The notes beneath the pieces are model-generated. The model did not search any database. It saw nothing but the letters and a program-made list of their open reading frames with translations, and was not told the origin of the DNA. This document shows positions 44,249 to 52,912 of a stretch of DNA of 64,000 nucleotides, one piece after another (position 1 is the stretch's first letter; each line of letters opens with the position of its first letter). The position numbers and the translations under genes were made by a program. The stretch lies in assembly GCF_023347295.1 (NCBI RefSeq), contig NZ_CP094469.1, forward strand, positions 248,001-312,000, in the 5' to 3' direction. This stretch comes from Faecalibacterium sp. I3-3-33. GTDB taxonomy: Bacteria > Bacillota > Clostridia > Oscillospirales > Ruminococcaceae.

Positions 44249-45112
44249 TTATTCCGGCAGCTTTTTGTCAAAGGCGGCGCGGCGCTGGGTGGAAAGGCGG
44301 AACATCTGTTCCAGCTTGTCCCGGTCGTCCGCCACAAGGGCGGCGCGCATCTCCTGCAAAGCGGAATCGAACTGGTCGATCTCGCTGATCAGGTTCTGCT
44401 TGTTCCACAAAAACAGCTCTGCCCACATTTTGTCGTTGATGCGTGCAATGCGGGTCAGGTCGCGGAAGGAGTCGCCGGTGTACTCGCACAGCGAGGAGTT
44501 GTCGTTGGCGCACATCAGGCTTACGGCAATGGCGTGGCACAGCTGGCTGACATAGCCGATCATCCGGTCGTGCTCCTGCACAGTCAGGGTGCAGATATGC
44601 TTGAAGCCCAGCACCTCGGCAAGCTCCCCTGCCCACTGGATGCCCGCCGGGGTGTTCTTCTCGGTGGGGGTAATGATGAAGTTTGCCGGGGCAAAATTCA
44701 CCTCGGCGGCGTGCTCTACGCTGGAGGTCTCGCGGCCTGCCATGGGGTGGCTGGCAATGAACTCCACCCCTGCCGGGCACAGTGCCTGCACCGGCTCCAC
44801 AAGGCCGGTCTTGACGCCGGAAACATCCGTAAAGATGCACCCGGGCTTGAGCAGGTGGCCGTAGGTACCAAACCAGTCCAGCAGCGCGGTGGGGTACAGG
44901 CCAAAGATGATATGGTCGGCCTGCCGGACAAGGTCCTCAAAATCGTGGGTCTTGCCGCCGGCGATATAGCCGTGCTCCAGCGCGTACTGCAAATGGCCCT
45001 CGCTGCGGTTGATGCCGTCCACATGGAAGCCGGCGCGGGTCAGCTCCAGCGCGTACTTGCCGCCCAGCAGACCCAGACCCACTACGAGATAACGTTTTGT
45101 TTTATCAAGCAT
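44249..45112 (-). CDS. tyrA: Prephenate dehydrogenase
   Basis: 287 aa, monofunctional. NAD-binding motif VVGLGLLGGKYALEL (residues 10-24), catalytic His region FIASHPMAGRE, and the helical C-terminal domain with QLCHAIAVSL and GDSFRDLTRIA. It oxidatively decarboxylates prephenate to 4-hydroxyphenylpyruvate, the tyrosine branch. No ACT domain or chorismate mutase is attached; the latter is supplied by PheA. TGGAGG precedes the ATG. Last biosynthetic gene of the locus; the 224-base gap to aroA contains a repeat and a strong hairpin, so its level may be lower than upstream genes unless it has its own promoter. Confidence 0.94.
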   Translation of the reverse strand: MLDKTKRYLVVGLGLLGGKYALELTRAGFHVDGINRSEGHLQYALEHGYIAGGKTHDFEDLVRQADHIIFGLYPTALLDWFGTYGHLLKPGCIFTDVSGVKTGLVEPVQALCPAGVEFIASHPMAGRETSSVEHAAEVNFAPANFIITPTEKNTPAGIQWAGELAEVLGFKHICTLTVQEHDRMIGYVSQLCHAIAVSLMCANDNSSLCEYTGDSFRDLTRIARINDKMWAELFLWNKQNLISEIDQFDSALQEMRAALVADDRDKLEQMFRLSTQRRAAFDKKLPE

Positions 45113-45189
45113 CTTCTACCTCCACGCATGGAAATCGTGATTTTGTTTAAAGCTGCTGCGCAGGGCTTTGTGCAGCGGCTTTTGGGTGG

Positions 45190-45296
45190 ACGATTTGGAA
45201 TGGCCTCCGCGATGCTCTGGCCATATTCAGCGGAAAATGATTTATATTATTTCGCTTTTGTCGCGGCCTGCGGGCCGCGACAAAAGCATTTTCACA
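45190..45296 (+). repeat. Dispersed hairpin repeat, family B copy 1
   Basis: Shares its flanks with 61393-61498: CGATTTG-AATGGCC-CCGCG ... TGGCCAT ... ATTCA-GGAA ... TTATTTCG, then a perfect hairpin of different sequence (here GCTTTTGTCGCGGCC/GGCCGCGACAAAAGC, 45254-45287), then TTTTCACAA. A second hairpin precedes it at about 45150-45176. It sits between aroA and tyrA and may attenuate the message. Confidence 0.7.
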
Positions 45297-45336
45297 AGAG
45301 GGGCCGCAGCGGGAAGCGGCAGCTGTAATGGTAGCT

Positions 45337-46620
45337 TTAATCGGAAGTTTCTTTCTGAACCTCCACGCCAAGCGGCGCTGCATCTGCAAAAAAGCCGGGC
45401 CAGCTCTTCTGGATGGCTTCGGCATCGTCTACGGTCAGGGGCAGCCCGGCGGCGGCAGCCAGCACCGCAAGGCTCATGACAACCCGGTGATCGTTGTGGC
45501 CGTGCAGGGGCGCGGCAGGGGCGTGCAGACGCTCCGCACAGCCGTGCACCGTGATGGTGCCGCCGTCGCTTTCCAGTACGCCGCCGCAGGCGCGCAGCTC
45601 AGCCTCCATAGCCGCGATGCGGTCGCTCTCCTTCAGGCGCAGCCGCTCGGCGTTGCGGATGACGGTGGTGCCCTTGCACAGCAGTCCCAGCACCATCAGC
45701 ACGGGGCCAAGGTCGGGGCAATCCGCAAGGTCGATGTCCACCCCGTGCAGGGGTGCTTTTGCAAAGGTGACGCTGTCGCCTTTGCGGGTGAACACCGCGC
45801 CGCACCGGCGCAGGATGTCCAGAATGGCAGCATCGCCCTGCAGGGTGTCCGGCGCAAGGCCGGTGATGGTCACCCCGCCGCACACTGCACCCAGCACCGC
45901 CGGGAAAGCAGCCTGACTGTAATCGCCCTCCACGTTGTAGTCGCAGGGGTGGTACTGCTGCCCGCCGGGCAGCAGCAGGGTGGTTTCGTCCAGCCAGCGG
46001 CTGTGCACCCCAAAGGCGGCCTGCACGGCGCGGGTCATGTCGATGTAGCTGCGGCTCTCCACCGGGGGAATAAGGTGCAGGGTGCTATCCCCGGGCAGCA
46101 GCGGCAGCGCGAACAGCAGCCCGCTGATGAACTGGCTGGACACGTTGCCCGCCAGCCGATAGTCCCCGGGGGTCAGTGCGCCCTCCACGGTCAGCCCGGC
46201 GGGGAATTGCTCAAATCGTAGATTCTGCTCACGATATAACATTTCGTATATGGATTGCGGGCGCTCCATCAGCCGCCCACGCCCGGTAAAGGTGACCGGC
46301 TGGCCGGTCAGGCTGGCAATGGGAATCAAAAACCGCAGGGTGCTGCCGCTTTCGCAGCAGTCCACCGGGGCGGTCAGGGGCAGAAAATGTCCAAGCCCTT
46401 GCACAGTGGCATCGTCTGCGCCGGTGTCCACGGCGGCGCACAGCTGCGCGGCAGCGGACAGGGTGGCAGAGATGTCCTTGCTGAATTCCAGATGGGTGAT
46501 ATGGGAGCGCCCCACGGCCAGCGCGGCACACAGCACGGCGCGGTGCGCCATGCTTTTGCTGGGCGGTGCGGCGATCACACCCCCGATGCCGCCGGGGGCA
46601 GGTCTGATGGTTACTAGCAT
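45337..46620 (-). CDS. aroA: 3-phosphoshikimate 1-carboxyvinyltransferase (EPSP synthase)
   Basis: 427 aa, normal length. Signatures: APPSKSMAHRAVLCAALA (shikimate-3-phosphate site), ESGSTLRFLIPIA (corresponds to the usual GNAGTAMR-type loop in class II enzymes), RLRLKESDRIAAMEAEL and the C-terminal NDHRVVMSLAV. The SGSTxR loop points to the class II (glyphosate-tolerant-like) group. It joins shikimate-3-phosphate with PEP to give EPSP, step six of the pathway. Separated from aroF by 93 bases containing a family A repeat. Confidence 0.96.
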   Translation of the reverse strand: MLVTIRPAPGGIGGVIAAPPSKSMAHRAVLCAALAVGRSHITHLEFSKDISATLSAAAQLCAAVDTGADDATVQGLGHFLPLTAPVDCCESGSTLRFLIPIASLTGQPVTFTGRGRLMERPQSIYEMLYREQNLRFEQFPAGLTVEGALTPGDYRLAGNVSSQFISGLLFALPLLPGDSTLHLIPPVESRSYIDMTRAVQAAFGVHSRWLDETTLLLPGGQQYHPCDYNVEGDYSQAAFPAVLGAVCGGVTITGLAPDTLQGDAAILDILRRCGAVFTRKGDSVTFAKAPLHGVDIDLADCPDLGPVLMVLGLLCKGTTVIRNAERLRLKESDRIAAMEAELRACGGVLESDGGTITVHGCAERLHAPAAPLHGHNDHRVVMSLAVLAAAAGLPLTVDDAEAIQKSWPGFFADAAPLGVEVQKETSD

Positions 46621-46663
46621 AGCGGTGTTATCCTTTTGAAGATTTCCCCCGGGCAGCGCTTCA

Positions 46664-46706
46664 GGCGCCCCCTTGGGGGAGCTGGCGCGTCAGCGCCTGA
46701 GGGGGT
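46664..46706 (+). repeat. Dispersed palindromic repeat, family A
   Basis: GCGCCCCCTTGGGGGAGCTGG, then a second stem GGCGCG-TCA-GCGCC and TGAGGGGG: the same layout as copies at 24745-25066 and 61533-61607. It lies between aroF and aroA. Confidence 0.75.
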
Positions 46707-46713
46707 AAACGGT

Positions 46714-47730
46714 TTACATCTCCCGGCCGATAGCCCAAGCCACCTGACGGCACTTTGCCATAGCCTGTGCAAAGGCGTCCGGGGTCAGGCACTGTGCGCC
46801 ATCGCTCCATGCGTGCTGGGGGTCGTAGTGTACCTCTACCTCCAGACCGTCCGCACCGGCGGCCACGGCGGCGATCATCATCGGCTCCACCAGATTGGCC
46901 TTGCCGGTGGCGTGGCTGGGGTCTACCACGATGGGTAGATGGGTCTTTTCGTGGATGATGGGCACGGCGGAAAGATCCAGCGTGTTGCGGGTGTATTTTT
47001 CAAAGGTGCGGATGCCGCGCTCACAGAAGATGACCTGCTCGTTGCCGCCGGCCATAATGTACTCGGCGCTCATGATCCACTCCTCGATGGTGTTGCACAG
47101 GCCGCGCTTGAGCAGCACAGGCTTGTGCATTTTGCCCACGGCCTTGAGCAGCTGGAAGTTCTGCATATTGCGTGCGCCGATCTGCACCACGTCCACATAC
47201 TCCTCAAACTCCGGGATGCGGTCCTCGCTCATCAGCTCGGAAACGATGGGCAGGCCGGTGGCTTCGCGGGCCTTTACCATATCTAAGATGCCCTCGGTCT
47301 CAAGACCCTGAAAGGCGTAGGGAGAGGTGCGGGGCTTGTAGGCACCGCCGCGGAACAGTGCCGCGCCGCCCGCCTTGACCCCCTGCGCGATGCGCAGAGC
47401 CTGCTCGGCGTTCTCGATGCTGCAGGGGCCCGCCATAACGGCGATCTTTTCCTTGCTGCCGATCTTTACGCCGCCGCAGTCGATGACCGAGTCTGCGGGG
47501 TGGAACAGGCGGTTGGCGCGCTTATAGGGCGCAGACACGCGGGTAACGTTATCGATCCACGGGTTTGCCAGCACGTCCCGCTCGTCGATCTTGGTGGTAT
47601 CGCCCACCAGACCGAACACGTTGTAGTCCTTGCCGGTGATCAGGGTCACGTCCAGACCCTGTTTTTCGAATTTATCAACGATCTTTTCCAGCTCCTCTTT
47701 GGGAGTACCTTTTTTGGTGGAGATGATCAT
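46714..47730 (-). CDS. aroF: 3-deoxy-7-phosphoheptulonate (DAHP) synthase
   Basis: 338 aa. The N-terminal 70 residues form a small ferredoxin-like regulatory domain (MIISTKKGTPKEELEKIVDK), as in the Bacillus/Thermotoga type I-beta enzymes, where it mediates feedback inhibition. The barrel contains VMAGPCSIEN, FRGGAYKPRTSPYAFQG, VLLKRGLCNTIEEW and VDPSHATGKANLV. It condenses PEP and erythrose-4-phosphate, the first committed step. It lies 26 bases after aroQ on the message. Confidence 0.96.
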   Translation of the reverse strand: MIISTKKGTPKEELEKIVDKFEKQGLDVTLITGKDYNVFGLVGDTTKIDERDVLANPWIDNVTRVSAPYKRANRLFHPADSVIDCGGVKIGSKEKIAVMAGPCSIENAEQALRIAQGVKAGGAALFRGGAYKPRTSPYAFQGLETEGILDMVKAREATGLPIVSELMSEDRIPEFEEYVDVVQIGARNMQNFQLLKAVGKMHKPVLLKRGLCNTIEEWIMSAEYIMAGGNEQVIFCERGIRTFEKYTRNTLDLSAVPIIHEKTHLPIVVDPSHATGKANLVEPMMIAAVAAGADGLEVEVHYDPQHAWSDGAQCLTPDAFAQAMAKCRQVAWAIGREM

Positions 47731-47756
47731 GGGAGGTCGTTCCTTTCCTGTTTATT

Positions 47757-48221
47757 TTACATCACGATATGCGCCTTAGAGGAGCCGTCGGTGCGCAGCA
47801 GCTGCGCCAGCCAGATGCAGGCGTGCAGGTAGCCCTGCGGGCCTTCGCCGATAAAATGTCCCTGACAGCCAAAGGACACCACGTCTGTTTTGCGGAAGGG
47901 CTCGCGCTCGTCCGGGGCGTCCAGCATCACCTCTACGGCGGGCACGCTGCACAGCCGCAGCGCGTCCAGAATAGCCACGCTGTAATGGGCGTAGCCGCCC
48001 GGGTTCAGCACGATGCCGTCCACCCGCCCGGGGGCAGACTGGATCTCGTCGATGAGGTCGCCCTCGTGGTTGGACTGGCAGATGTCGGTCTCGATGCCAA
48101 GCTGGTCGCAGCCCGCCTGCACATAGTCCATCAGGCCGGTGTAGTCCACCTCGCCCGGCACGCCGGGCTCAGACCAGCGCGCCAGATTGATGTTTGGCCC
48201 GTTAAGAATCAAAAATTTCAT
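47757..48221 (-). CDS. aroQ: 3-dehydroquinate dehydratase, type II
   Basis: 154 aa. Motifs LILNGPNINL, CQSNHEGDLIDEI and VLNPGGYAHYSVAILDAL define the type II family. Some usual residues vary (the common NPGAYTHTS is NPGGYAHYS; the catalytic Tyr/Arg lid region is shortened, VDYTG), but the His of HYS and Glu of SNHEG remain. It dehydrates 3-dehydroquinate. The start overlaps the end of the aroEK gene by 20 bases, indicating coupled translation. Confidence 0.92.
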   Translation of the reverse strand: MKFLILNGPNINLARWSEPGVPGEVDYTGLMDYVQAGCDQLGIETDICQSNHEGDLIDEIQSAPGRVDGIVLNPGGYAHYSVAILDALRLCSVPAVEVMLDAPDEREPFRKTDVVSFGCQGHFIGEGPQGYLHACIWLAQLLRTDGSSKAHIVM

Positions 48222-49464
48222 CCAGTGCCTCCTGTGCAGCTGCCAGCGTCTGGGCCAGCGTGCCGGTGTTAGAAATCACCGCATCTGCGGCGGCAAGGTA
48301 CAGCGGGCGGCGCTGAGCCTCCATGGTGCGCAGCGCCTCGGCGCTGGAAGAAAGCGGACGGTTGCCGCCCACAGCCAGCGCTTCCACCGGCCGGTCAATG
48401 AACAGCACCACGCCGTTCTGGCGCAGAGCGCGGACGTTCTCTGCCCGCTTCACCGCGCCGCCGCCGCAGGAGAGCACAAGCCCCTTTTCCTTGCCGAATC
48501 GGGCAATCTGCGCGGCTTCCTTTGCCCGGAAGCCCGCTTCGCCCTCGGCGGCAAAGATATCCGGGATGCTGCGCCCGTCTGCCTTGACGATCTCCTCGTC
48601 CAGATCCACAAGGGGTCTGCCCAGCTGCTTTGCCAGCAGACGGCCAAGGGTGGATTTGCCGCAGGAGGGCATGCCCACAAGGGCGATGTTCAGCGTCTCG
48701 CGGCGCAGCGCGGCCGTGATGCGCCGCACCTCGCCCGGGACGTCCTCGAACTTGCGGCCAAGGAAGTATTCGGCGGCATACACCGCCTGTGCCACCAGCA
48801 TCTCCAGCCCGCCTACGGCTACCGGCACACCGGCTTCCTCGGCGCGGAGAATGAGTTCCGTCTTGTTGGGGTTATAGACCACGTCCACCACGGCTTCCAG
48901 CCCGGGCATGGCGGCTACGTCCAGACTGCACACGCCCACATTGGGGTACATCCCGGCGGGGGTGGTGTTGAACACCACCTGTGCGCCGCTGCACACGGCT
49001 TCGGCGTAGCTCAGCTCGCCCTTTTCCGGGTCGGGGGTGCGGCTGACCGTCAGCACCTTGGCAGCGCCCTTGTCCAGCGCCACCGCGCGGGTGGTATTGT
49101 GGGTGCCGCCGGTGCCTAAAATGAGCACGGTCTTGCCTGCAAGTTCCACGCCGTGGGCTTCGCACAGGTGGGCAAAGCCCAGATAATCCGTGTTGTAGCC
49201 GTAGAGCAGGCCGTTTTTATTCACCACCGTGTTCACCGCGCCGATGGCGCGGGCGCGGGGGTCGATGAAGGAGCAGTATTCCATCACCAGCTTTTTATAG
49301 GGGATGGTCACATTGATGGCCTTGAACTGCCGCCGCTGCAAAAAGGCGCGGGCGTCTGCTTCGGTGGGCAGGGGGCACAGCTCGTAGCTGTACCCGCAGA
49401 GCAGCTCATGGATGGTCTTGGAGTAGGAGTGTCCCAGCTTGCCGCCGATGAGTCCGTATTCCAT
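48202..49464 (-). CDS. Fused shikimate dehydrogenase-shikimate kinase
   Basis: 420 aa. Residues 1-255 are AroE: GGKLGHSYSKTIH, catalytic Lys in NVTIPYK (57), YNTDYLGF, nucleotide-binding LGTGGTHNTTRA and the C-terminal GGLEMLVAQAVYA. Residues 257-420 are AroK: P-loop VGMPSCGKST (263-272), LDEEIVKADGRSIPDIF, and CGGGAV. One polypeptide thus reduces 3-dehydroshikimate and phosphorylates shikimate. The junction is direct, without a long linker. Such AroE-AroK fusions are known in some Clostridia. It stops one base before aroC begins downstream of... the order on the message is aroC, aroEK, aroQ, with a one-base gap to aroC. Confidence 0.93.
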   Translation of the reverse strand: MEYGLIGGKLGHSYSKTIHELLCGYSYELCPLPTEADARAFLQRRQFKAINVTIPYKKLVMEYCSFIDPRARAIGAVNTVVNKNGLLYGYNTDYLGFAHLCEAHGVELAGKTVLILGTGGTHNTTRAVALDKGAAKVLTVSRTPDPEKGELSYAEAVCSGAQVVFNTTPAGMYPNVGVCSLDVAAMPGLEAVVDVVYNPNKTELILRAEEAGVPVAVGGLEMLVAQAVYAAEYFLGRKFEDVPGEVRRITAALRRETLNIALVGMPSCGKSTLGRLLAKQLGRPLVDLDEEIVKADGRSIPDIFAAEGEAGFRAKEAAQIARFGKEKGLVLSCGGGAVKRAENVRALRQNGVVLFIDRPVEALAVGGNRPLSSSAEALRTMEAQRRPLYLAAADAVISNTGTLAQTLAAAQEALDEIFDS

Positions 49465-49465
49465 C

Positions 49466-50608
49466 TCAGTCCTCCTTCCGGTAGCCGGTGGGGTCGGTCA
49501 TCCACCGTGTACCGTACCGGGCGGTGAGCAGATCGCCCACCGCAAGGGCGGCGGCGCAGCTCTGTACAATGGCGGCCCGGGGCACGATGCACGGGTCGTG
49601 CCGCCCCTGAATGGACAGCTGTGCGTCCTTTTTTGCGATGTAGTCCACCGTATTCTGCTGTTTGTAGATGCTGGGGGTGGGCTTGACAGCGGTGCGGAAC
49701 ACCACCGGCATCCCGTTGGCGATGCCGCCGTTGATGCCCGCGTTGTGGTTGGTGGCGGTGACCACCGCACCCTCTGCCGTCATGCGGAAGGCGTCGTTTG
49801 CCTCGGAGCCGCGCAGCCCGGCAAAGCCGAAGCCGGTGCCGAACTCGATGCCCTTGACCGCCGGGATGGAAAAGGCAAGGTGGGCGATCTCGCTCTCCAC
49901 GCTGTCAAAATAGGGTTCGCCGATCCCGGCGGGCAGACCGAGGATGGCAGTTTCCAGCACGCCGCCCACGCTGTCGCCCTCGGCACCGGCGGCGCGGATG
50001 GCGGCTTTCATGGGCTCCTCCACGGCGGCGTCCAGCACCGCAAAGCCCTCGGCTTTGCTGGCAAGCGTCCCCACCTGTGCCGCAAGGGCGGCGGGGTCGT
50101 CCAGCGCAAAGGGGGTATCGGCAATATCCGCGCACCGGGCGATGTGGGTGGTGATATCAATGCCCGCCCGCTGCAGTGCGGCCAGCACGATGCTGCCGCC
50201 TGCCACAAGGGCTGCGGTCACCCGGCCGGAAAAGTGCCCGCCGCCCCGGGCGTCCTGAAAGCCGTGGTACTTGGCATAGGCGGTAAAGTCCGCATGGCCG
50301 GGGCGCAGAAGGTCGGCGGTCTTGGCGTAGTCGCCGCTGCGGGTGTTCTGGTTTTCGATCATCAGGGCGATGGCGGTGCCGGTGGTGTGGCCGTTCACCA
50401 CACCGGACAGCAGCTGCACCGCATCCGCCTCCACACGGGGGGTGGAAAGGCCGTCGCCCCGGGCGCGGCGCTTGTCCATGCAGGCGGCGAGAAAGCCCTC
50501 ATCTACCGGCACACCGGCGGCCATGCCGTCCAGCACCGCACCCACGGCGCGGCCATGGCTCTCGCCGAAGATGGTCAGCGAAAGGTCGCTGCCAAAGGTA
50601 TTTTTCAT
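49466..50608 (-). CDS. aroC: Chorismate synthase
   Basis: 380 aa. FMN-binding and signature motifs: GESHGRAVGAVLDGMAAG, GHADFTAYAKYHGFQDARGGG (written in two parts, RPGHADFTAYAKYH and FQDARGGGHFSGRVTA), ATNHNAGINGGIANGMPV and the C-terminal RHDPCIVPRA. It converts EPSP to chorismate with reduced FMN. It follows aroB after three bases. The reduced-flavin supply is not encoded nearby. Confidence 0.96.
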   Translation of the reverse strand: MKNTFGSDLSLTIFGESHGRAVGAVLDGMAAGVPVDEGFLAACMDKRRARGDGLSTPRVEADAVQLLSGVVNGHTTGTAIALMIENQNTRSGDYAKTADLLRPGHADFTAYAKYHGFQDARGGGHFSGRVTAALVAGGSIVLAALQRAGIDITTHIARCADIADTPFALDDPAALAAQVGTLASKAEGFAVLDAAVEEPMKAAIRAAGAEGDSVGGVLETAILGLPAGIGEPYFDSVESEIAHLAFSIPAVKGIEFGTGFGFAGLRGSEANDAFRMTAEGAVVTATNHNAGINGGIANGMPVVFRTAVKPTPSIYKQQNTVDYIAKKDAQLSIQGRHDPCIVPRAAIVQSCAAALAVGDLLTARYGTRWMTDPTGYRKED

Positions 50609-50611
50609 GGG

Positions 50612-51655
50612 TCAGTCCTCCATGCCCAGCAGCGGGCGCAGCCCCTCCACAGGGATGGTCTCGGCGCGCCAGCAGCCAAGGCCGGGCACTTTGATGATGG
50701 TGATCTGCCCGCCCTGCGCTTTTTTGTCGTGCAGCATCTCAGCCAGCACCTTTTCCTTATCGTAGGCGGTGCGGGTGGGCAGGCCTAAGCGGCGGTACAC
50801 GGCGCGCACCCGCTTTTGTAAAGCCTTGGATTCGATCATGGGCAGCATGCCCAGCGCCACGCACTCGCCGTGGAACAGGCCGGTGGTGCGGCGTCCCTTG
50901 ATGCCCTTCACGGCCTCGATGCCGTGGCCGATGGTGTGGCCGAAGTTCAGCGCCTTGCGCATACCCTGCTCGGTCTCGTCCTGCTCCACGATGCTCTTTT
51001 TAAAGCGCAGGCTGCGGCAGATGATATCACCGATGCGGTCGTCCACGTCCTCTTTTTCAAAGATGGAGAACAGCTCCGGGTCGGCCAGAAGCCCGGCCTT
51101 GACCGCCTCGGCCAGACCGTTGATGAAGTGGCGGCGGGGCAGGGTGGACAGGGTGTCCGGGTCCACGATGACCAGCTTGGGCTGCCAGAAGGCACCCACG
51201 ATGTTTTTGGTGTCGCCCAGATCCACGGCGGTCTTGCCGCCAATGGAGGAATCGATCATGGAAAGGGTGGTGGTGGGGCAGTTGATAAAGTCGATGCCGC
51301 GCATATAGATGGAAGCGGCAAAACCGGCAAGGTCACCCACCACGCCGCCGCCCACGGCCACCACAAGGTCGCCCCGCCCCATGCCGAAGTCCAGCATCTG
51401 CCGCAGCACGGTCTCCAGAATTTTAAAGCTCTTGCTGGCCTCGCCCTGCGGCACGGTGATGATGGTGGCGTCCTTGCACTGGTCGGCTACCATCTGTGCG
51501 TACTGTGCGGGCACACCGCTGTCGGTGACCACCGCCACCCGGCGGTCCAGCCGGGCGAACTGATACAGGTTTTCCAGCGAGCCGCGCTTAACGATGATGT
51601 CGTAGCTGCGCTCACCCAGATTCATGGTCAGCTTGGTTCCGATAAAATCACTCAT
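50612..51655 (-). CDS. aroB: 3-dehydroquinate synthase
   Basis: 347 aa. NAD-binding GGGVVGDLAGFAASIYMRG and STIGGKT-like SSIGGKTAVDLGDTKN, metal ligands in NFGHTIGHGIEAV and FHGECVALGM. It cyclises DAHP to 3-dehydroquinate. Its start overlaps the end of pheA by four bases (ATGA), so it is translationally coupled to the first gene of the operon. Confidence 0.96.
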   Translation of the reverse strand: MSDFIGTKLTMNLGERSYDIIVKRGSLENLYQFARLDRRVAVVTDSGVPAQYAQMVADQCKDATIITVPQGEASKSFKILETVLRQMLDFGMGRGDLVVAVGGGVVGDLAGFAASIYMRGIDFINCPTTTLSMIDSSIGGKTAVDLGDTKNIVGAFWQPKLVIVDPDTLSTLPRRHFINGLAEAVKAGLLADPELFSIFEKEDVDDRIGDIICRSLRFKKSIVEQDETEQGMRKALNFGHTIGHGIEAVKGIKGRRTTGLFHGECVALGMLPMIESKALQKRVRAVYRRLGLPTRTAYDKEKVLAEMLHDKKAQGGQITIIKVPGLGCWRAETIPVEGLRPLLGMED

Positions 51656-52731
51656 TTTGTATACACTCCTAACAGCCGCACCGTCCGGCAGGTGCGGTCA
51701 AGCTCGCGCAGCAGCGCGGCGGTCTCGCCGGCGGCGGCATCGCCCACCAGCTCTACATAAAAATAATATTCAAAGGGGACGTGCGGCATGGGGCGGCTCT
51801 TGATGGACTCCATATTGAAACCGCTTGCACCGATGACCTGAATGACCTCCGCCAGCTTGCCGGGTTTGTTGTCCACCGTGAACAGCAGGGAGAACCGGTT
51901 GCCCGCCGTGGGCTTATCGCGGCTGAGCACGATGAACCGGGTGGTGTTGTCGCCGTCGGTGTTGATGTTGGACACCAGAATTTCCAGCCCGTACAGGGCG
52001 GCAGTCTCGGCGCTGGCAATGGCGGCCTTTGTCGGGTCTTTGCTTTCTGCCACGAACTTTGCAGCCATGGCGGTGTTTGTCATGGCGGTGGCGGGCAGAC
52101 GGAACTGCTTTAAAAAGGTCTCGCTCTGGGCAATGGCCTGCTGATGGCTGTACACGGTGCGCAGCTGGGAAAGCTGGGTGCCCGGCAGCACCAGAAGGTT
52201 CTGGGAGATGGGCAGGTCGTACACATCCACCACCCACAGCTCCGGGTGGTTATAGCACAGGTCCAGCACGGCGGAAACATCCCCGGCGTGGCTGTTTTCA
52301 AAGGGCACTACGCCGTGGGCGGCTTCGCCCGAGGCCACGGCCTCGAACACCTCGTCCCATGTGGCGTAACTCACAGCCTCGGCGTGGGGAAACAGCGCCT
52401 TGAGGGCGATGTGGGCAAACGCCCCTTCCACCCCCTGATAGGCGGCGCGGTTGCGCCCCAGCACAGCGGCCTCGTATTGCTTGGCGATGTCCATCATGTG
52501 CTGGACATGGTCTTTATAGTAAGGGCGCAGCGCAGGCTGCTGGATGCGGGCTGCGGCCTTTTCCAGCACGGCGGCCTCCCGGGCGGCATCGTAGATGGGC
52601 AGGCCGTGCGCCCGCTTATATTCGGCCACCTGCAAAACAGCAGCCATCCGGCGCTCGAACAGCGCAGCCAGCTGCGCATCCACCGTGTCGATCTCGGCAC
52701 GGGCTTGTTCCAGTGCGTCCATGGGGGTCAC
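51652..52731 (-). CDS. pheA: Bifunctional chorismate mutase-prephenate dehydratase (P-protein)
   Basis: 359 aa. Residues 5-88 are an AroQ-class chorismate mutase (ALEQARAEIDTVDAQLAALFERR). Residues 95-270 are prephenate dehydratase (GVEGAFAHIALKALF, VPFENSHAGDVSAVLDL and NTTRFIVLS with the catalytic Thr-Arg). Residues 280-358 are an ACT domain (LLFTVDNKPGKLAEVIQVI ... NMESIKSRP) for phenylalanine feedback. It makes phenylpyruvate and also supplies prephenate for TyrA. First gene of the aromatic operon; no T-box or attenuator peptide is visible in the short leader. Confidence 0.96.
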   Translation of the reverse strand: MTPMDALEQARAEIDTVDAQLAALFERRMAAVLQVAEYKRAHGLPIYDAAREAAVLEKAAARIQQPALRPYYKDHVQHMMDIAKQYEAAVLGRNRAAYQGVEGAFAHIALKALFPHAEAVSYATWDEVFEAVASGEAAHGVVPFENSHAGDVSAVLDLCYNHPELWVVDVYDLPISQNLLVLPGTQLSQLRTVYSHQQAIAQSETFLKQFRLPATAMTNTAMAAKFVAESKDPTKAAIASAETAALYGLEILVSNINTDGDNTTRFIVLSRDKPTAGNRFSLLFTVDNKPGKLAEVIQVIGASGFNMESIKSRPMPHVPFEYYFYVELVGDAAAGETAALLRELDRTCRTVRLLGVYTK

Positions 52732-52767
52732 ATCCTTTTTGGTCGGTTTTTGCGGGGATACCTAGTA

Positions 52768-52796
52768 AGTATACCATAACCGGGACAGAGAAACAA
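52768..52796 (-). promoter_or_regulatory. Promoter of the aromatic amino-acid operon
   Basis: Minus strand TTGTTT (52791-52796), 17-bp spacer, TATACT (52768-52773), giving a leader of about 30 nt. A small hairpin CCACCCTC/GAGGGCGG lies just upstream (52802-52822). Confidence 0.75.
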
Positions 52797-52868
52797 CAAA
52801 CCGCCCTCCATTTGAGGGTGGAGAAAATTTCAAATCAGCTATGGGTAAAAAGACGAAAATAGAAAACA

Positions 52869-52912
52869 GAGGCTCTCTGGTCATCGCCTGCGGCGACGAC
52901 CAGAGAGCCTCT
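52869..52912 (-). terminator. Terminator of the 59-aa/membrane protein operon
   Basis: GAGGCTCTCTGGTC..CGCC pairing with GGCG..GACCAGAGAGCCTC, followed on the minus strand by TGTTTTCTATTTT. It begins within the stop codon of the 59-aa gene. Confidence 0.75.

Noticed and set aside
52732..52770. T-box or attenuator leader before pheA
   Set aside because: The promoter places the start about 30 nt from the ATG, too short for a T-box; no Phe-rich leader peptide is seen.
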